From Planctomycetota bacterium (GTDB taxonomy: Bacteria > Planctomycetota > UBA1135), in assembly GCA_014382805.1 (NCBI GenBank), contig JACNIZ010000175.1, positions 1 through 39,964 of the forward strand: a stretch of 39,964 bases of DNA. The letters run 5' to 3'. The position numbers were made by a program, and so were the translations under genes. Below the pieces are notes generated by a model. It was not told the DNA's origin. It did not search any database and saw nothing but the letters and a program-made list of their open reading frames with translations. Shown here one piece after another: positions 9,123 through 17,232 of this stretch (within the stretch, counting starts at the first letter, position 1; each line of letters begins with the position of its first letter).

Positions 9123-10694
9123 CTAGGCGAATTGTGCCAAGAAGGACTTGCAGGAATCAGTCACCTGCGCGGCCATTTCATCCGTCCACTTCGTTTCCCA
9201 TTTCTCCAACTCAGCCATTAATTCGGGCTGGGTGGAAGCCATGTATTCAACGAAGCCTAGAGCGAATTCAGGTACCTTCTTTAGATCCAGATCATCTAGA
9301 AGGCCACTAGTACCTGCGAAAATCGAAACAATTTGCTCCGAGTTACGCAATGGGCGGTATTGGCCCTGCTTCAACAATTCAACCAGGCGTGCACCTCGGC
9401 TGAGAGTTTGCTGGGTAGAGGCATCTAGGTCGGAACCGAACTGGGCAAAAGCCTCGAGTTCGCGGAACTGAGCCAGGTTAATGCGCAAACCGCCCGCAAC
9501 CTTTTTCATTGCAGGAGTCTGAGCAGCCCCCCCCACTCGAGAAACTGAAATACCAACGTTTACCGCCGGGCGAATACCACTGTAGAAGAGGTCTGCCTCG
9601 AGGAAGATCTGGCCATCTGTAATGGAGATCACGTTCGTTGGGATGTATGCCGAAACGTCGCCCTCCTGGGTTTCGATCACCGGCAGAGCGGTCATCGAAC
9701 CGCCTCCTTTGGAGTATTTCTCCGGGTTAAGCTCGTGGGCGGTTCTGGAAACCTTGGCCGACCGTTCCAACAACCGGCTATGCAGGTTGAATACGTCACC
9801 AGGGTAGGCTTCACGTCCAGGAGGACGCCGCAACAGCAACATCACCTGGCGATAGGCATAAGCCTGCTTGGTGAGGTCATCGTAAGCAATCAGAACGTGG
9901 CGACCTTCGTCGCGGAAACGCTCTCCCATTGCTGTGCCCGAGTAAGGGGCCAAGAACTGCATGGCCGCTTCTTCAGCCGCAGAAGCATTCACGATGATGG
10001 TGTAATCCATCGCGCCTTCCGCTTCCAGGCGACGCTGCACTTCCACTACGGTGGACTGCTTTTGGCCTACAGCAACGTAGATACACAAGACCTGCTCAGG
10101 ATTCTTGGGATCAGCCCCACCAGTGTGCTTCTGGTTGATGATCGCATCAATAATCAAAGCGGTTTTGCCAGTCTGACGGTCACCAATAATCAATTCCCGT
10201 TGGCCACGGCCGACGGGGATCATGGCGTCCAAGCTCTTGATACCGGAAAGCATCGGCTCTGTTACTGGCTCCCGTTCTACCACCGAAGGAGCCGTTTGCT
10301 CAATCGGACGCAGATCTTCATCAGTAGTTTTCAGTGCACCTTTGCCATCTATGGTCACGCCAAGTGCATCGACCACGCGGCCAAGCAAGATGTCACCAGT
10401 GGGTACGGAAATGATTCGTCCGGTGCTTTTAACGGTGTCGCCTTCTTTAACAGAAGCAGCGTCACCGAGTAGTACACAACCTACGTTGTCCTCCTCAAGG
10501 TTCAGGGCCATGCCCATGACACCGTTGGGGAATTCGACGAGTTCAGACATCATGCAGTCTTCCAGGCCGTACACGCGGGCGACACCGTCACCTACTTGTA
10601 GGACTTGGCCGACCTTTTCGGTCGAGGCAGAAGCCTCAAAGCCTTCGATCTCTTTCTTGAGTACCGAGGTGACTTCGGAGGGTTGAAGTTCCAT
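9123..10694 (-). CDS. atpA: ATP synthase F1 alpha subunit
   Basis: Non-catalytic nucleotide-binding subunit, 523 residues. It starts [20 protein letters not shown], with a Walker A loop GDRQTGKT at 171-178 and [16 protein letters not shown] and [20 protein letters not shown] downstream. The catalytic-site contribution lies in [20 protein letters not shown], which holds the alpha Arg finger. The codons for VGG create a run of eight G (8 C on the plus strand near 9537-9544). The reading frame is intact across it and the surrounding protein is fully conserved, so there is no frameshift in this copy. It follows atpH by 52 bases. Confidence 0.98.
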   Translation of the reverse strand: MELQPSEVTSVLKKEIEGFEASASTEKVGQVLQVGDGVARVYGLEDCMMSELVEFPNGVMGMALNLEEDNVGCVLLGDAASVKEGDTVKSTGRIISVPTGDILLGRVVDALGVTIDGKGALKTTDEDLRPIEQTAPSVVEREPVTEPMLSGIKSLDAMIPVGRGQRELIIGDRQTGKTALIIDAIINQKHTGGADPKNPEQVLCIYVAVGQKQSTVVEVQRRLEAEGAMDYTIIVNASAAEEAAMQFLAPYSGTAMGERFRDEGRHVLIAYDDLTKQAYAYRQVMLLLRRPPGREAYPGDVFNLHSRLLERSAKVSRTAHELNPEKYSKGGGSMTALPVIETQEGDVSAYIPTNVISITDGQIFLEADLFYSGIRPAVNVGISVSRVGGAAQTPAMKKVAGGLRINLAQFRELEAFAQFGSDLDASTQQTLSRGARLVELLKQGQYRPLRNSEQIVSIFAGTSGLLDDLDLKKVPEFALGFVEYMASTQPELMAELEKWETKWTDEMAAQVTDSCKSFLAQFA

Positions 10695-10746
10695 GGCTAT
10701 TTTTTGTGCGTGCGGAGCAGCGTTGAGTCAAAGATGGTCAAGTGCT

Positions 10747-11304
10747 TCAGCCGAGTTCGACTGCCGCAAGGCGTTTGGTGATCTGGTCTAAACGGCCGCG
10801 AGCGGAACCGTCGTAACGAGTGCCGGCGAGGGTGACACGCACCCCGCCAAGCAGGTCAGGCTGGACTTTGGCTTGTAGTGAGACCTCTTTGCCTGTACCA
10901 CGCGAGAGCGATTGCTCCAGCGCGGACAAGGCAGCCCCATCGAGTTCCTGGGCCGATTCAACAACTCCGCGGACACGGCCTGCGGCTGCGTCTGCTAAGT
11001 CTTGAAAGGCGCTGGGAATTTCAGCCAAAAGTGCAAAGCGTTTGCGACGTTGAAGCAGCGCTAACAAACCGCCCAAAGTTCCAGTGCCATCGGCTCCGAG
11101 ATACTCTTGGATAGCGCTAGCTTTGCGTTGATCGGTCAGTCTTGGATCCAACAGTAATGCGCGGAACTCAGCGTCATCGGCGAGTTGACCCAAACGCTCG
11201 ACGCCAGCTTGCACTGCTTGAAGCTCCCCTTTTTCGGAGGCGAGTTCAAACAAAGCACGGGCGTAGCGACGTGATGCAGGACTGGAATGCTGGGACTGAG
11301 TCAG
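10747..11304 (-). CDS. atpH: ATP synthase F1 delta subunit, likely CUG start
   Basis: Peripheral-stalk subunit connecting F1 to the b subunits, about 185 residues if begun at CTG 11304. Family members start just before the motif RRYAxALFELA. That motif is encoded here (SRRYARALFELASEKGE), but the only ordinary start codon in frame is the TTG inside it at 11253, which would delete half the motif and give 168 residues. Between the atpF stop (11308-11310) and that TTG there is no ATG, GTG or TTG. The CTG at 11304 gives LTQSQHSSPASRRYARALFELA. The C-terminal domain (VQPDLLGGVRVTLAGTRYDGS) is standard. The 3-base gap after atpF suggests translational coupling. Confidence 0.9.
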   Translation of the reverse strand: MTQSQHSSPASRRYARALFELASEKGELQAVQAGVERLGQLADDAEFRALLLDPRLTDQRKASAIQEYLGADGTGTLGGLLALLQRRKRFALLAEIPSAFQDLADAAAGRVRGVVESAQELDGAALSALEQSLSRGTGKEVSLQAKVQPDLLGGVRVTLAGTRYDGSARGRLDQITKRLAAVELG

Positions 11305-11307
11305 AGC

Positions 11308-11877
11308 CTAGTTTTTGGCAACTTCGTTTTGGAAGTCGTCGACGAGGCGCTGTTGATCAGCTTCAGAGAACTCACGCACAATGACGCGTTCTGCTACATC
11401 GATCGCGAGAGCGACGGCTTCTTTGCGCAAAATTTCCCGAGCACTCGCAAGCGAGTTTTCGATTTCCTGGTGCGCACGAGCCCGCTCGCGTTCGGCTTCT
11501 GCTTTAGCGGCAGACATGAGTTCTTGTTCGCGCTCTGAAGCGCGGATCTTTGCTTCAGCCACCTGATTGGCGGCCTCGCGGCGAGCTGCATCCAGGTCTT
11601 CCTGAATGGCAGCTTTCATGCGCTCGGTCTCCTCTCGCGCCGCCTCAGCTGCGCGGGCGGATTCACGAGCCGCATCCTCGCGCTCTTCCAAAGCGGCCAC
11701 GATCGGGCCAAAGACCATCTTCCACATGAATGGAAGGGCCAGTAGGAAGATCGCTAGAGTCCAGTAGAAGGAACTCTTGCCGACATCGAACATTTGCGCG
11801 ATGCCTGAGTGTTCCTGTTCTGCAACGACTGCTAGGAGAAGCGTGTACATGAGGATTGATTCGGGAGCCAGATTCAC
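11308..11877 (-). CDS. atpF: ATP synthase Fo b subunit
   Basis: Peripheral-stalk b subunit, 189 residues from a GTG at 11877; ATG 11850 (MYTLLLAVVAEQEHSG) is a possible alternative. The first hydrophobic stretch (YTLLLAVVA) may be a cleaved or accessory N-terminal segment. The main membrane helix is about residues 36-57 (SSFYWTLAIFLLALPFMWKM). A long charged amphipathic coil follows (about 60-160; Ala, Glu, Arg rich), ending in AIDVAERVIVREFSEADQQR, typical of the delta-binding end. It lies 49 bases downstream of atpE. Confidence 0.93.
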   Translation of the reverse strand: MNLAPESILMYTLLLAVVAEQEHSGIAQMFDVGKSSFYWTLAIFLLALPFMWKMVFGPIVAALEEREDAARESARAAEAAREETERMKAAIQEDLDAARREAANQVAEAKIRASEREQELMSAAKAEAERERARAHQEIENSLASAREILRKEAVALAIDVAERVIVREFSEADQQRLVDDFQNEVAKN

Positions 11878-11926
11878 CGCGCCTGAGGATGTACCTCAAC
11901 CGCGGCAAAGACTTCCCGAGTGAGGT

Positions 11927-12172
11927 TTACTTGATGGCGAAAAGTAGTCCAACTACAACGCCAAAGAAGGCAACACCTTCAATCAGCGCGGCCAAAATCA
12001 GCGAGGAACCACGGATATCACCAGTGGATTCAGGCTGACGCGCGATTGCGCTGTTTGCATCGCCACCGATTTTACCGATGCCAATACCTGCGCCTATTAC
12101 AGCGAGGCCAGCACCGATTGCGGCAATTGCGTGGGAAGGATCACCGGCGGCTTCAACCAGGGTGTGCAACAT
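11927..12172 (-). CDS. atpE: ATP synthase Fo c subunit, proton type
   Basis: c-ring subunit of 81 residues forming a two-helix hairpin. The polar loop RQPE is at 45-48 and the ion-binding carboxylate is Glu65 in AALIEGVAFF. The helix-1 position that is Gln in sodium-binding rings (Ilyobacter type) is Ile here, and the residue after Glu65 is Gly rather than Ser. I infer proton coupling. An AAAAGGA sequence lies directly upstream of the ATG, one of the better Shine-Dalgarno sites in the cluster, consistent with the need for many c copies per complex. Confidence 0.97.
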   Translation of the reverse strand: MLHTLVEAAGDPSHAIAAIGAGLAVIGAGIGIGKIGGDANSAIARQPESTGDIRGSSLILAALIEGVAFFGVVVGLLFAIK

Positions 12173-12201
12173 CGTTCCTTTTAAGCTTGGGAAGTTTTTG
12201 T

Positions 12202-13020
12202 TTAGTGGTCAGGATGCATACTGTGACTCACAAAGATGATGGACAGCAATGTGAAGATGTATGCCTGCAAGAGAGCAACAAAGCCCTCAATGATCATGAT
12301 GAACACCGCCAAGGCGAGGCTCACTGGGGTCACGGCCAATCCGACTCCGATTCCAATCGTGGAGCCAAAGTAGAAAGCAAGACCCATGAAGGACAAGAGG
12401 ACCAAGTGTCCGCCTGTCATGTTCGCTGCAAGACGAACGGTAAGTGCGATAGGCTTAATTAGTAAGCCAATCAGCTCAAGCGGGTAAATCAGCGGCAGAA
12501 GCCAGCCTGGGGTCCCGTGCGGCACCAAATTAACCCAATACTTAATTGGGCCTTGAGCAATCATGCCTCCGATGACCATCATCGAAAATGTGATCGTGGC
12601 CAGCGCCAGACAAACATAAACACTGGCTGTTGCCGACGCCCCTGCCGGAATCAAACCAAAGGCATTCATAAACAGAATAAAGAAAAACAGCGACAAGAAA
12701 AACGGCAAGAACTTGCGGCCTTCCTTCTCCCCCATATTGGGGTAAACCATTTCATCTCGAATCCAAGTCACCCAACCGGCCAGAACCTTGCTGTGAACAC
12801 CGCCGTTACCCTGCTGCACCGATTTCCGCACTGGCGCAAACACCAGGAATACCAACACGATAGCTGCGACCTGGAACCACTGAAAGTTCCACCACTGCAT
12901 GCCGAGAAACTCGACTGGCGACTGCGCCACAATGTGGCCGTACAGCACCTCAAACGGGTTCTGCGATTCACCGCCGGATGAGGCGGAGATGGCGAGCGGG
13001 GTGTACGAGAGCAAGCTCAC
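12202..13020 (-). CDS. atpB: ATP synthase Fo a subunit
   Basis: Proton-channel subunit, 272 residues, with five to six membrane helices. The essential Arg is Arg196 in ALTVRLAANMTGGHL. The last helices carry IMIIEGFVALLQAYIFTLLS, which supplies the other channel residues. The start is GTG at 13020, 12 bases after the preceding small membrane gene; no clear Shine-Dalgarno sequence is seen. Other landmarks are FLPFFLSLFFFILFMNAFGLIP and LELIGLLIKPIALTVRL. Confidence 0.97.
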   Translation of the reverse strand: MSLLSYTPLAISASSGGESQNPFEVLYGHIVAQSPVEFLGMQWWNFQWFQVAAIVLVFLVFAPVRKSVQQGNGGVHSKVLAGWVTWIRDEMVYPNMGEKEGRKFLPFFLSLFFFILFMNAFGLIPAGASATASVYVCLALATITFSMMVIGGMIAQGPIKYWVNLVPHGTPGWLLPLIYPLELIGLLIKPIALTVRLAANMTGGHLVLLSFMGLAFYFGSTIGIGVGLAVTPVSLALAVFIMIIEGFVALLQAYIFTLLSIIFVSHSMHPDH

Positions 13021-13032
13021 GGTGGGAAGGGG

Positions 13033-13431
13033 TTAATGGTCCTTTGCCCTCGATCGCGCTCGGTCCTGTTGGACCAGCCGTCGATGCAAAAGAGTAAGAG
13101 AGATGGTTTCGCCCCACACCAGAGCTGCCAAGAAGGCAAACATGAATGGCTTGGGTGGAAAGAGTTGGAAGAAGTGGGCGAGCAATCCGATGCCAGCCAA
13201 CGCCGCCAGCTTGACAGCAAAGCCGCCAGTCAAAACAATGGCAAAGGCAGTGCTGGACGAGCCTGGAGCTAGCACCGCAAAGCGACGTCTCATGAGCACC
13301 GATTCGAGGGTGGCGCATAAGAGCCAGCCGACGTAGCAGCTGAAGCGGGTGGCACGATCAAGGTCCCAAATGGCAAACAGAACAAAACCAAGCAAATAAC
13401 CAACCCAAAAGATGGTGATGCCCAATTTCAT
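13033..13431 (-). CDS. AtpI-like small membrane protein of the ATP synthase operon
   Basis: A 132-residue protein with four predicted hydrophobic helices (about 5-22, 28-45, 62-84 and 90-110) and a basic, polar tail (RRLVQQDRARSRAKDH). Its place between the AtpZ-like gene and atpB, and its size and topology, fit the AtpI/AtpR group of accessory proteins. Those proteins help assemble the c-ring or import Mg2+. Sequence similarity is too low for me to give a symbol. Its ATG overlaps the previous stop by four bases (ATGA). Confidence 0.75.
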   Translation of the reverse strand: MKLGITIFWVGYLLGFVLFAIWDLDRATRFSCYVGWLLCATLESVLMRRRFAVLAPGSSSTAFAIVLTGGFAVKLAALAGIGLLAHFFQLFPPKPFMFAFLAALVWGETISLTLLHRRLVQQDRARSRAKDH

Positions 13432-13823
13432 TGCTGCCCGCGATCTTGGTCCAGAGACTGGTCTTCAGCTTCCGCTTTAGCTTGGCGCTGTCTACGCACC
13501 CATGCATTCAACTGATAGTTCATGCGGTAGATGCCAAGAGCCATGCCCAGGAGAGTTCCGACCAACAGAAAGATGGGAAAAACTTGGATCAATCCTAAAA
13601 CCGAATCCAATTTCCAACCCAAAAAGCCCATAACGCCAACCGTGAGCGCGAATTCAACGCCTAAGCTTGAAATGCGCGCCCAATCTCGCTGGTTTTGTTG
13701 GCCATTCACTGGACGGGAAGACCTGCTACCAGACGGCGGTTTAGGAGCCTGTTCTGACAAGTTTCTTCCGAAGGGGCGAAAGAGCGGTCCCTTCTGTATT
13801 CTTGAACTCGGAGTCCTAGTCAT
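13428..13823 (-). CDS. AtpZ-like two-helix membrane protein, first gene of the ATP synthase operon
   Basis: A 131-residue protein starting at ATG 13823 (MTRTPSSRIQKGPL). The polar, basic, Pro/Ser-rich N-terminal half (about 1-55) is followed by ISSLGVEFALTVGVMGFLGW and FPIFLLVGTLLGMALGIYRM. These two helices have the spacing and Gly pattern of AtpZ/F1Fo gene-1 proteins. The C-terminus is charged. The frame is open a little further upstream (ATG 13862), but that extension overlaps the probable promoter. AtpZ-type proteins, with AtpI, are linked to ion supply or assembly of the synthase. The family call is by pattern and position. Confidence 0.75.
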   Translation of the reverse strand: MTRTPSSRIQKGPLFRPFGRNLSEQAPKPPSGSRSSRPVNGQQNQRDWARISSLGVEFALTVGVMGFLGWKLDSVLGLIQVFPIFLLVGTLLGMALGIYRMNYQLNAWVRRQRQAKAEAEDQSLDQDRGQQ

Positions 13824-13837
13824 TAGAAGGGGCGGGT

Positions 13838-13865
13838 ATTTTAGAAGCGCCGCCAATTGCATCAA
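13838..13865 (-). promoter_or_regulatory. Candidate sigma70-like promoter for the atp-translation operon
   Basis: On the minus strand TTGATG (13865-13860) and TAAAAT (13843-13838) are separated by 16 bases and lie directly upstream of the AtpZ-like gene. The -10 element ends 14 bases before ATG 13823, which would leave a leader of only about 6-8 bases. No Shine-Dalgarno sequence precedes that ATG, in keeping with a near-leaderless message. This is pattern matching only. Confidence 0.35.
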
Positions 13866-13924
13866 CGGGAAAGTGGCGAACTTTGTGCGGTACTTTTATG
13901 CTTTCGCGGCTCACCCTTCCTTTC

Positions 13925-13929
13925 AAGGA
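13925..13929 (+). promoter_or_regulatory. Shine-Dalgarno sequence deciding the ndk start
   Basis: AAGGA ends 7 bases before GTG 13937 and selects this GTG over upstream in-frame ATG codons (13883, 13898). Those would add residues not found in the family. Confidence 0.7.
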
Positions 13930-13936
13930 CCAAACC

Positions 13937-14392
13937 GTGGAAACCACACTCATTCTCTTCAAGCCAGATTCGCTGCATCGCGGCGTGGTCGGGCGAATTC
14001 TGTCCCGTTTCGAGGACAAAGGCCTTCAAATCGTCGGCATGCGCCTCATGCAAATGACTGACGAAATCGCAGCTGAACATTACGCAGAGCACGTCGACAG
14101 ACCATTTTACGCTGGATTGGTAGGTTTCATGACTTCTTCGCCAATCATTGCTTTAGCCCTACACGGCCCAAACGCAATTGGCGTCGCTCGTAAGCTGATG
14201 GGCAAGACCTTCGGCATTGACGCAGAAGCTGGCACAATCCGCGGCGATTTCGGCTGCTCAAAGTCCTACAATTTAGTGCATGGCTCAGATTCGCATGAAA
14301 GCGCCGCTCGCGAGCTCGGAATTTACTTCCCGGACGGCTTGTTGAAATGGGACGGCATCCAAGCGCCTTGGCTGTGGGATTCCGGCGAGTAA
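13937..14392 (+). CDS. ndk: Nucleoside diphosphate kinase
   Basis: Transfers the gamma phosphate from ATP to nucleoside diphosphates through a phospho-histidine, in the cytoplasm. It has 151 residues from GTG 13937, giving VETTLILFKPDSLHRG, the normal N-terminus. The active-site His115 lies in NLVHGSDSHESAARE, and RGDFG precedes it at about 102-106. The nucleotide-binding segment FYAGLVGFMTSSPIIALALHG is intact but slightly divergent (family consensus often ends MxSGPVVAMVLEG). It is divergent from the atp operon and followed by a strong hairpin at 14416-14448. Confidence 0.96.
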   Translation: METTLILFKPDSLHRGVVGRILSRFEDKGLQIVGMRLMQMTDEIAAEHYAEHVDRPFYAGLVGFMTSSPIIALALHGPNAIGVARKLMGKTFGIDAEAGTIRGDFGCSKSYNLVHGSDSHESAARELGIYFPDGLLKWDGIQAPWLWDSGE

Positions 14393-14415
14393 CCGCCCAC
14401 CCTGATCGAGTTACA

Positions 14416-14460
14416 GGGGGGGTAGGCCTCATGCGAGCATGCCCCCCCACTTCCTTTTTG
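14416..14460 (+). terminator. Intrinsic terminator after ndk built on G7/C7 arms
   Basis: Seven G (14416-14422) pair with seven C (14442-14448). An inner ATG/CAT pair closes a CGAG loop, with an asymmetric bulge between. The sequence then runs into TTCCTTTTT (14451-14459). It ends only a few bases before the next gene's ATG at 14466, so it insulates ndk from the lipoprotein gene. Confidence 0.6.
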
Positions 14461-14465
14461 GATCC

Positions 14466-15443
14466 ATGTCATTCCCCCGCCTGATAACTGTACTTTGCGC
14501 CCTTCCACTCTTGGCCGCCTGCTCCCTTTCCCAGGAGGAGCTGGATCGAATCGCCGACTATCGGCAAAGAGCCGCGCAATATTACGACGTAAACGATCTC
14601 ACTCGGGCCGAGCAACAAGCTCGCCTTGGATTAGAGGTAGACCCTGAAAACGGCGAATTACAGCACCTACTTGGTCGGACCCTTTTGAAAAAGGGAGACC
14701 ATAAATCGGTGCAATTGGCATTTCAGCACCTTGAGATTGCCCATCGAGAAGTCGGCGACTTCAAAACAGCCTATTCCTTAGGGGAATATCACCTACGGCA
14801 TGCTGAATTACTGATTGGATCCGCGGCCATCCTGCGTGACAAAGCGCGCCTACTTTCTGTCGACGAAAAAGGCACGCTTGCCAGCATGCAAGCGGACATT
14901 GACGACCGCCAAGATCGCGCCGTCACCCACCTCGAAACCGCTCTCGATCTACTCGATGAAGCTCTAGGTCAGCGCCAGGAATGGGTCGAGGCTTTACAGC
15001 ACCGGGCATCCACTCTAGCTCACCTAAATCGCGACGAAGAGGCATTGGTGGCCATTGAGGATTTATGCACCGTACTCAAACGGTCGCGGGAAAATAAAAA
15101 CTCGCGGCTAGCAACCCAAGACTTTGACCTTCCGCAGGAAACATTTTGGCGCGACTCTCTACGTCGGGATATTTTGTGGGAAGTGGAAGCTCGCGGCTTG
15201 GCGAGTAGTATCTTGATGAATGATAAAAATTGGGCCGCAGCTGAGATTCAGCTATCCAAAATTCTCATGCTTTCTCCGGACCGTGCAAGTGAGTTCTATA
15301 ACCGCGGACTGGCCAGATATTTCCAAGGTTCTCTACAAGGCGCTGCCCATGACATGCGCAGCTTTCTCGGCAAAACTAAACTTGAGCCAGAATCCGAACA
15401 GGTCATAAAGGCCCTGTCCATCCTGCAGGAATTTGAAGGCTAG
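14466..15443 (+). CDS. TPR-containing lipoprotein
   Basis: A 325-residue probable outer-membrane or periplasmic lipoprotein. The start at ATG 14466 gives a lipoprotein signal MSFPRLITVLCALPLLAACS with lipobox LAAC and lipidated Cys19. A more upstream ATG (14439) would sit inside the ndk terminator and spoil the signal peptide. The mature part is helical with TPR-type repeats: YYDVNDLTRAEQQARLGLEV and GELQHLLGRTLLKKGD near the start, ALQHRASTLAHLNRDEEAL in the middle, and ASEFYNRGLARYFQGSLQGA near the end. TPR lipoproteins scaffold envelope complexes, but the partner cannot be deduced. It converges on the pseudo-HtrA gene with 36 bases between stop codons. Confidence 0.85.
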   Translation: MSFPRLITVLCALPLLAACSLSQEELDRIADYRQRAAQYYDVNDLTRAEQQARLGLEVDPENGELQHLLGRTLLKKGDHKSVQLAFQHLEIAHREVGDFKTAYSLGEYHLRHAELLIGSAAILRDKARLLSVDEKGTLASMQADIDDRQDRAVTHLETALDLLDEALGQRQEWVEALQHRASTLAHLNRDEEALVAIEDLCTVLKRSRENKNSRLATQDFDLPQETFWRDSLRRDILWEVEARGLASSILMNDKNWAAAEIQLSKILMLSPDRASEFYNRGLARYFQGSLQGAAHDMRSFLGKTKLEPESEQVIKALSILQEFEG

Positions 15444-15482
15444 GGATGCGGGTTGATTACCGCCGGCATCAGAGTTTCCCTA
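15441..15482. terminator. Possible bidirectional terminator between convergent genes
   Basis: TAGGGA (15441-15446) and TCCCTA (15477-15482) are inverted copies that include the stop codons of both converging genes. An inner GATGC (15445-15449)/GCATC (15466-15470) pair offers a second stem. No long T-run is present, so this is tentative. Confidence 0.4.
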
Positions 15483-16670
15483 ATCCTTATCTTCTTGCAA
15501 CGCGGGCGGAGTCAGCATCAGGCGCCCAGGATTGGGCGTTTGCGTGAGCTGGGCTTCACCCGCCGGAGGGAAGTTTAAGTGCAGATCCAACGCTTGGGAT
15601 TCACGTAACACTTGCAAGGATGCACTACTGCGGACCAGCCTCAATGCATAAAATAAGGAGGCAAAGTCTTCGGTCGGATAACCCTCTAAGCCAAGCAAGT
15701 AGTCGCCGCTCTCCACTTTCGCAGCTGCAGCAGGCCCGTTTGGCTCCACGTGCAAAACTCTAAGCCCAGTGCGCATGGCCAGCCCTAAATCACGACGTAT
15801 GGCTGGTGGAATCACGGCGACTTGAACTTCAATCCCTAGAGTCGGGCGAGGAAGCTCAGGAGGCAATGCCAAATGCTCCCCGAAAAGATGAAGCACCTTA
15901 TGCAGAGGAATGGCGAAGCTAATGCCAGAAGATTGGCGCGCTCCAACCAAAGCTTCGGAGCTGCCTTGACCGTCCGCGGAAAGCAGCCGGAAATCACTTA
16001 GCGATGACATCGCGATGGCGATGACTCTGCCTTTGCAATCGGCAATCATGCCGCCACCATCACCTGGATTCATCGGGTTCGTGACCTGAATTAAATCGGT
16101 GGACTTGCCTATATTGCGGGCCCTACCGGAAAGCATGCCCATTCCAAAGCTGCCGTCTAGCCCGAATGGATTACCCAACGAAAAAGTGATCGACCCTATT
16201 GGCATAGCTTCGCAGATGCCAAAGGGCGGGGCTTCCAAACGTAGGCCTGGCACGTTGATCAAACTCAAGCCAAAGCCCTCGGCATGGGCGATTGGAGTTC
16301 CGGGATAGTGCTGACCATCCAAATCGACCACCTGCACAGCAGCGTCCGCGCCAATTTGCCAAATTCCCGGAATGACCACCATGCAGCCATTTTCGGTCTC
16401 CCTAAGCACGACCCCGGAAACCACAAAATTGGTGGTCTTTTTCTCTTCGTTGGGTTTAGGCAAGGCAGCAGGTCCGATGCCGGTCAATTGCACTTGAACC
16501 AAACTCGGGCGCAGTACACGATAAATTTTTATGTACTCGCGCTCACACTGACCGAGCTGGCTGAATTGATTTTCCAACTCCAGCGGCCCAGGGCGGAGCA
16601 TCGATTCAGGGCAGGGTTCCACCTGCTCCACCGCAACGGCACAGGCGTAAAGAAGGAATGCGGTTATCAC
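15480..16670 (-). CDS. HtrA/DegP-like pseudoprotease with PDZ domain
   Basis: A 396-residue exported protein with trypsin-like fold landmarks of HtrA. These are FVVSGVVLR (family: GSGVII), SITFSLGNPFGLDGS, TDLIQVTNPMNPGDGGGMIA, GRVIAIA and GISFAIPLHKVL, followed by one PDZ domain (about 285-375; LRVLHVEPNGPAAAAKVESG). All three catalytic positions look lost. The His segment reads MVVIPGIW instead of TNNHVV, the Asp segment reads GFGLSLINV instead of DLAVLKV, and the Ser motif GNSGG is GDGGG (Gly205). The start is GTG 16670 with a short hydrophobic N-terminus (MITAFLLYACAVAVEQ). It is the third gene of a sigma/anti-sigma operon, 13 bases after the anti-sigma gene. That is where active MucD/DegP-type proteases occur in other bacteria, so a peptide-sensing role is my inference. 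Confidence 0.8.
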   Translation of the reverse strand: MITAFLLYACAVAVEQVEPCPESMLRPGPLELENQFSQLGQCEREYIKIYRVLRPSLVQVQLTGIGPAALPKPNEEKKTTNFVVSGVVLRETENGCMVVIPGIWQIGADAAVQVVDLDGQHYPGTPIAHAEGFGLSLINVPGLRLEAPPFGICEAMPIGSITFSLGNPFGLDGSFGMGMLSGRARNIGKSTDLIQVTNPMNPGDGGGMIADCKGRVIAIAMSSLSDFRLLSADGQGSSEALVGARQSSGISFAIPLHKVLHLFGEHLALPPELPRPTLGIEVQVAVIPPAIRRDLGLAMRTGLRVLHVEPNGPAAAAKVESGDYLLGLEGYPTEDFASLFYALRLVRSSASLQVLRESQALDLHLNFPPAGEAQLTQTPNPGRLMLTPPALQEDKD

Positions 16671-16683
16671 CGTTTAACTGCGC

Positions 16684-17232
16684 CTAGAATTCCTTTTTCT
16701 CTGGAGGCGCCACATCCAATCCCTGCGTATCGTGATGCTTAGTAGCAGGCTCGGAAACCAAATCTGGATTGGGAACCGCAGCGGGGTTCACGCGCAGCAT
16801 GTGCAAAAGATCAGGGAAGCTTGCAGGGTGCAGGCCAGGCTCTTCGTTCTCAGCTGGCTGAACGACCACTGGATTCTGATCGCCGCTGCCGGGACCGACA
16901 TCAGCCTTGGGGTAAAAAATCACCGCCAACATCAAAGCAGCTGCAGTCATCAAAACCGGCGCAAAAGCACCTCGGCGGAACCACGGCAAACGATGGCGTC
17001 CAGCAGCATCTACGGCGTCTAAACGAGCATCGAGCTCACTCCAGAGACTTTCGCTCGGCCGTTCGGTTTCACGAATTTCCTGAAGGGCAACCCGAGCATC
17101 TCGGAAAGCTGAAAGCTCGGCAGCGCATAACGCGCAAGAAGCGATGTGAGCCTCCACTTGGGAAGCTTCGGCAACTGTTAGATCCCCACCAGCATGGAGG
17201 GCGAGTAGTTCTTCGGGAAGATTACAGCTCAT
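16684..17232 (-). CDS. Zinc-finger membrane anti-sigma factor
   Basis: A 182-residue single-pass protein. The cytoplasmic N-terminal ZAS-type domain has Cys3 and HIASCALC (His29, Cys33, Cys36), the HxxxCxxC signature of RsrA/ChrR-type and RsiW-type anti-sigma factors. A membrane helix spans about 89-107 (AFAPVLMTAAALMLAVIFYP). The periplasmic C-terminal part (about 108-182) is Pro/Asn/Glu rich and unrecognised, and is probably the signal-receiving side. Its ATG overlaps the sigma-factor stop by four bases (ATGA), so it should bind that sigma factor. The zinc site may be redox-sensitive, but the sequence cannot show that. Confidence 0.88.
   Translation of the reverse strand: MSCNLPEELLALHAGGDLTVAEASQVEAHIASCALCAAELSAFRDARVALQEIRETERPSESLWSELDARLDAVDAAGRHRLPWFRRGAFAPVLMTAAALMLAVIFYPKADVGPGSGDQNPVVVQPAENEEPGLHPASFPDLLHMLRVNPAAVPNPDLVSEPATKHHDTQGLDVAPPEKKEF

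Noticed and set aside
9537-9544. Frameshift in atpA at the C8 run
   Set aside because: The protein is conserved in the same frame on both sides.
13883-13936. Longer ndk starting at an upstream ATG
   Set aside because: The extra residues are absent from the family, and AAGGA points to GTG 13937.
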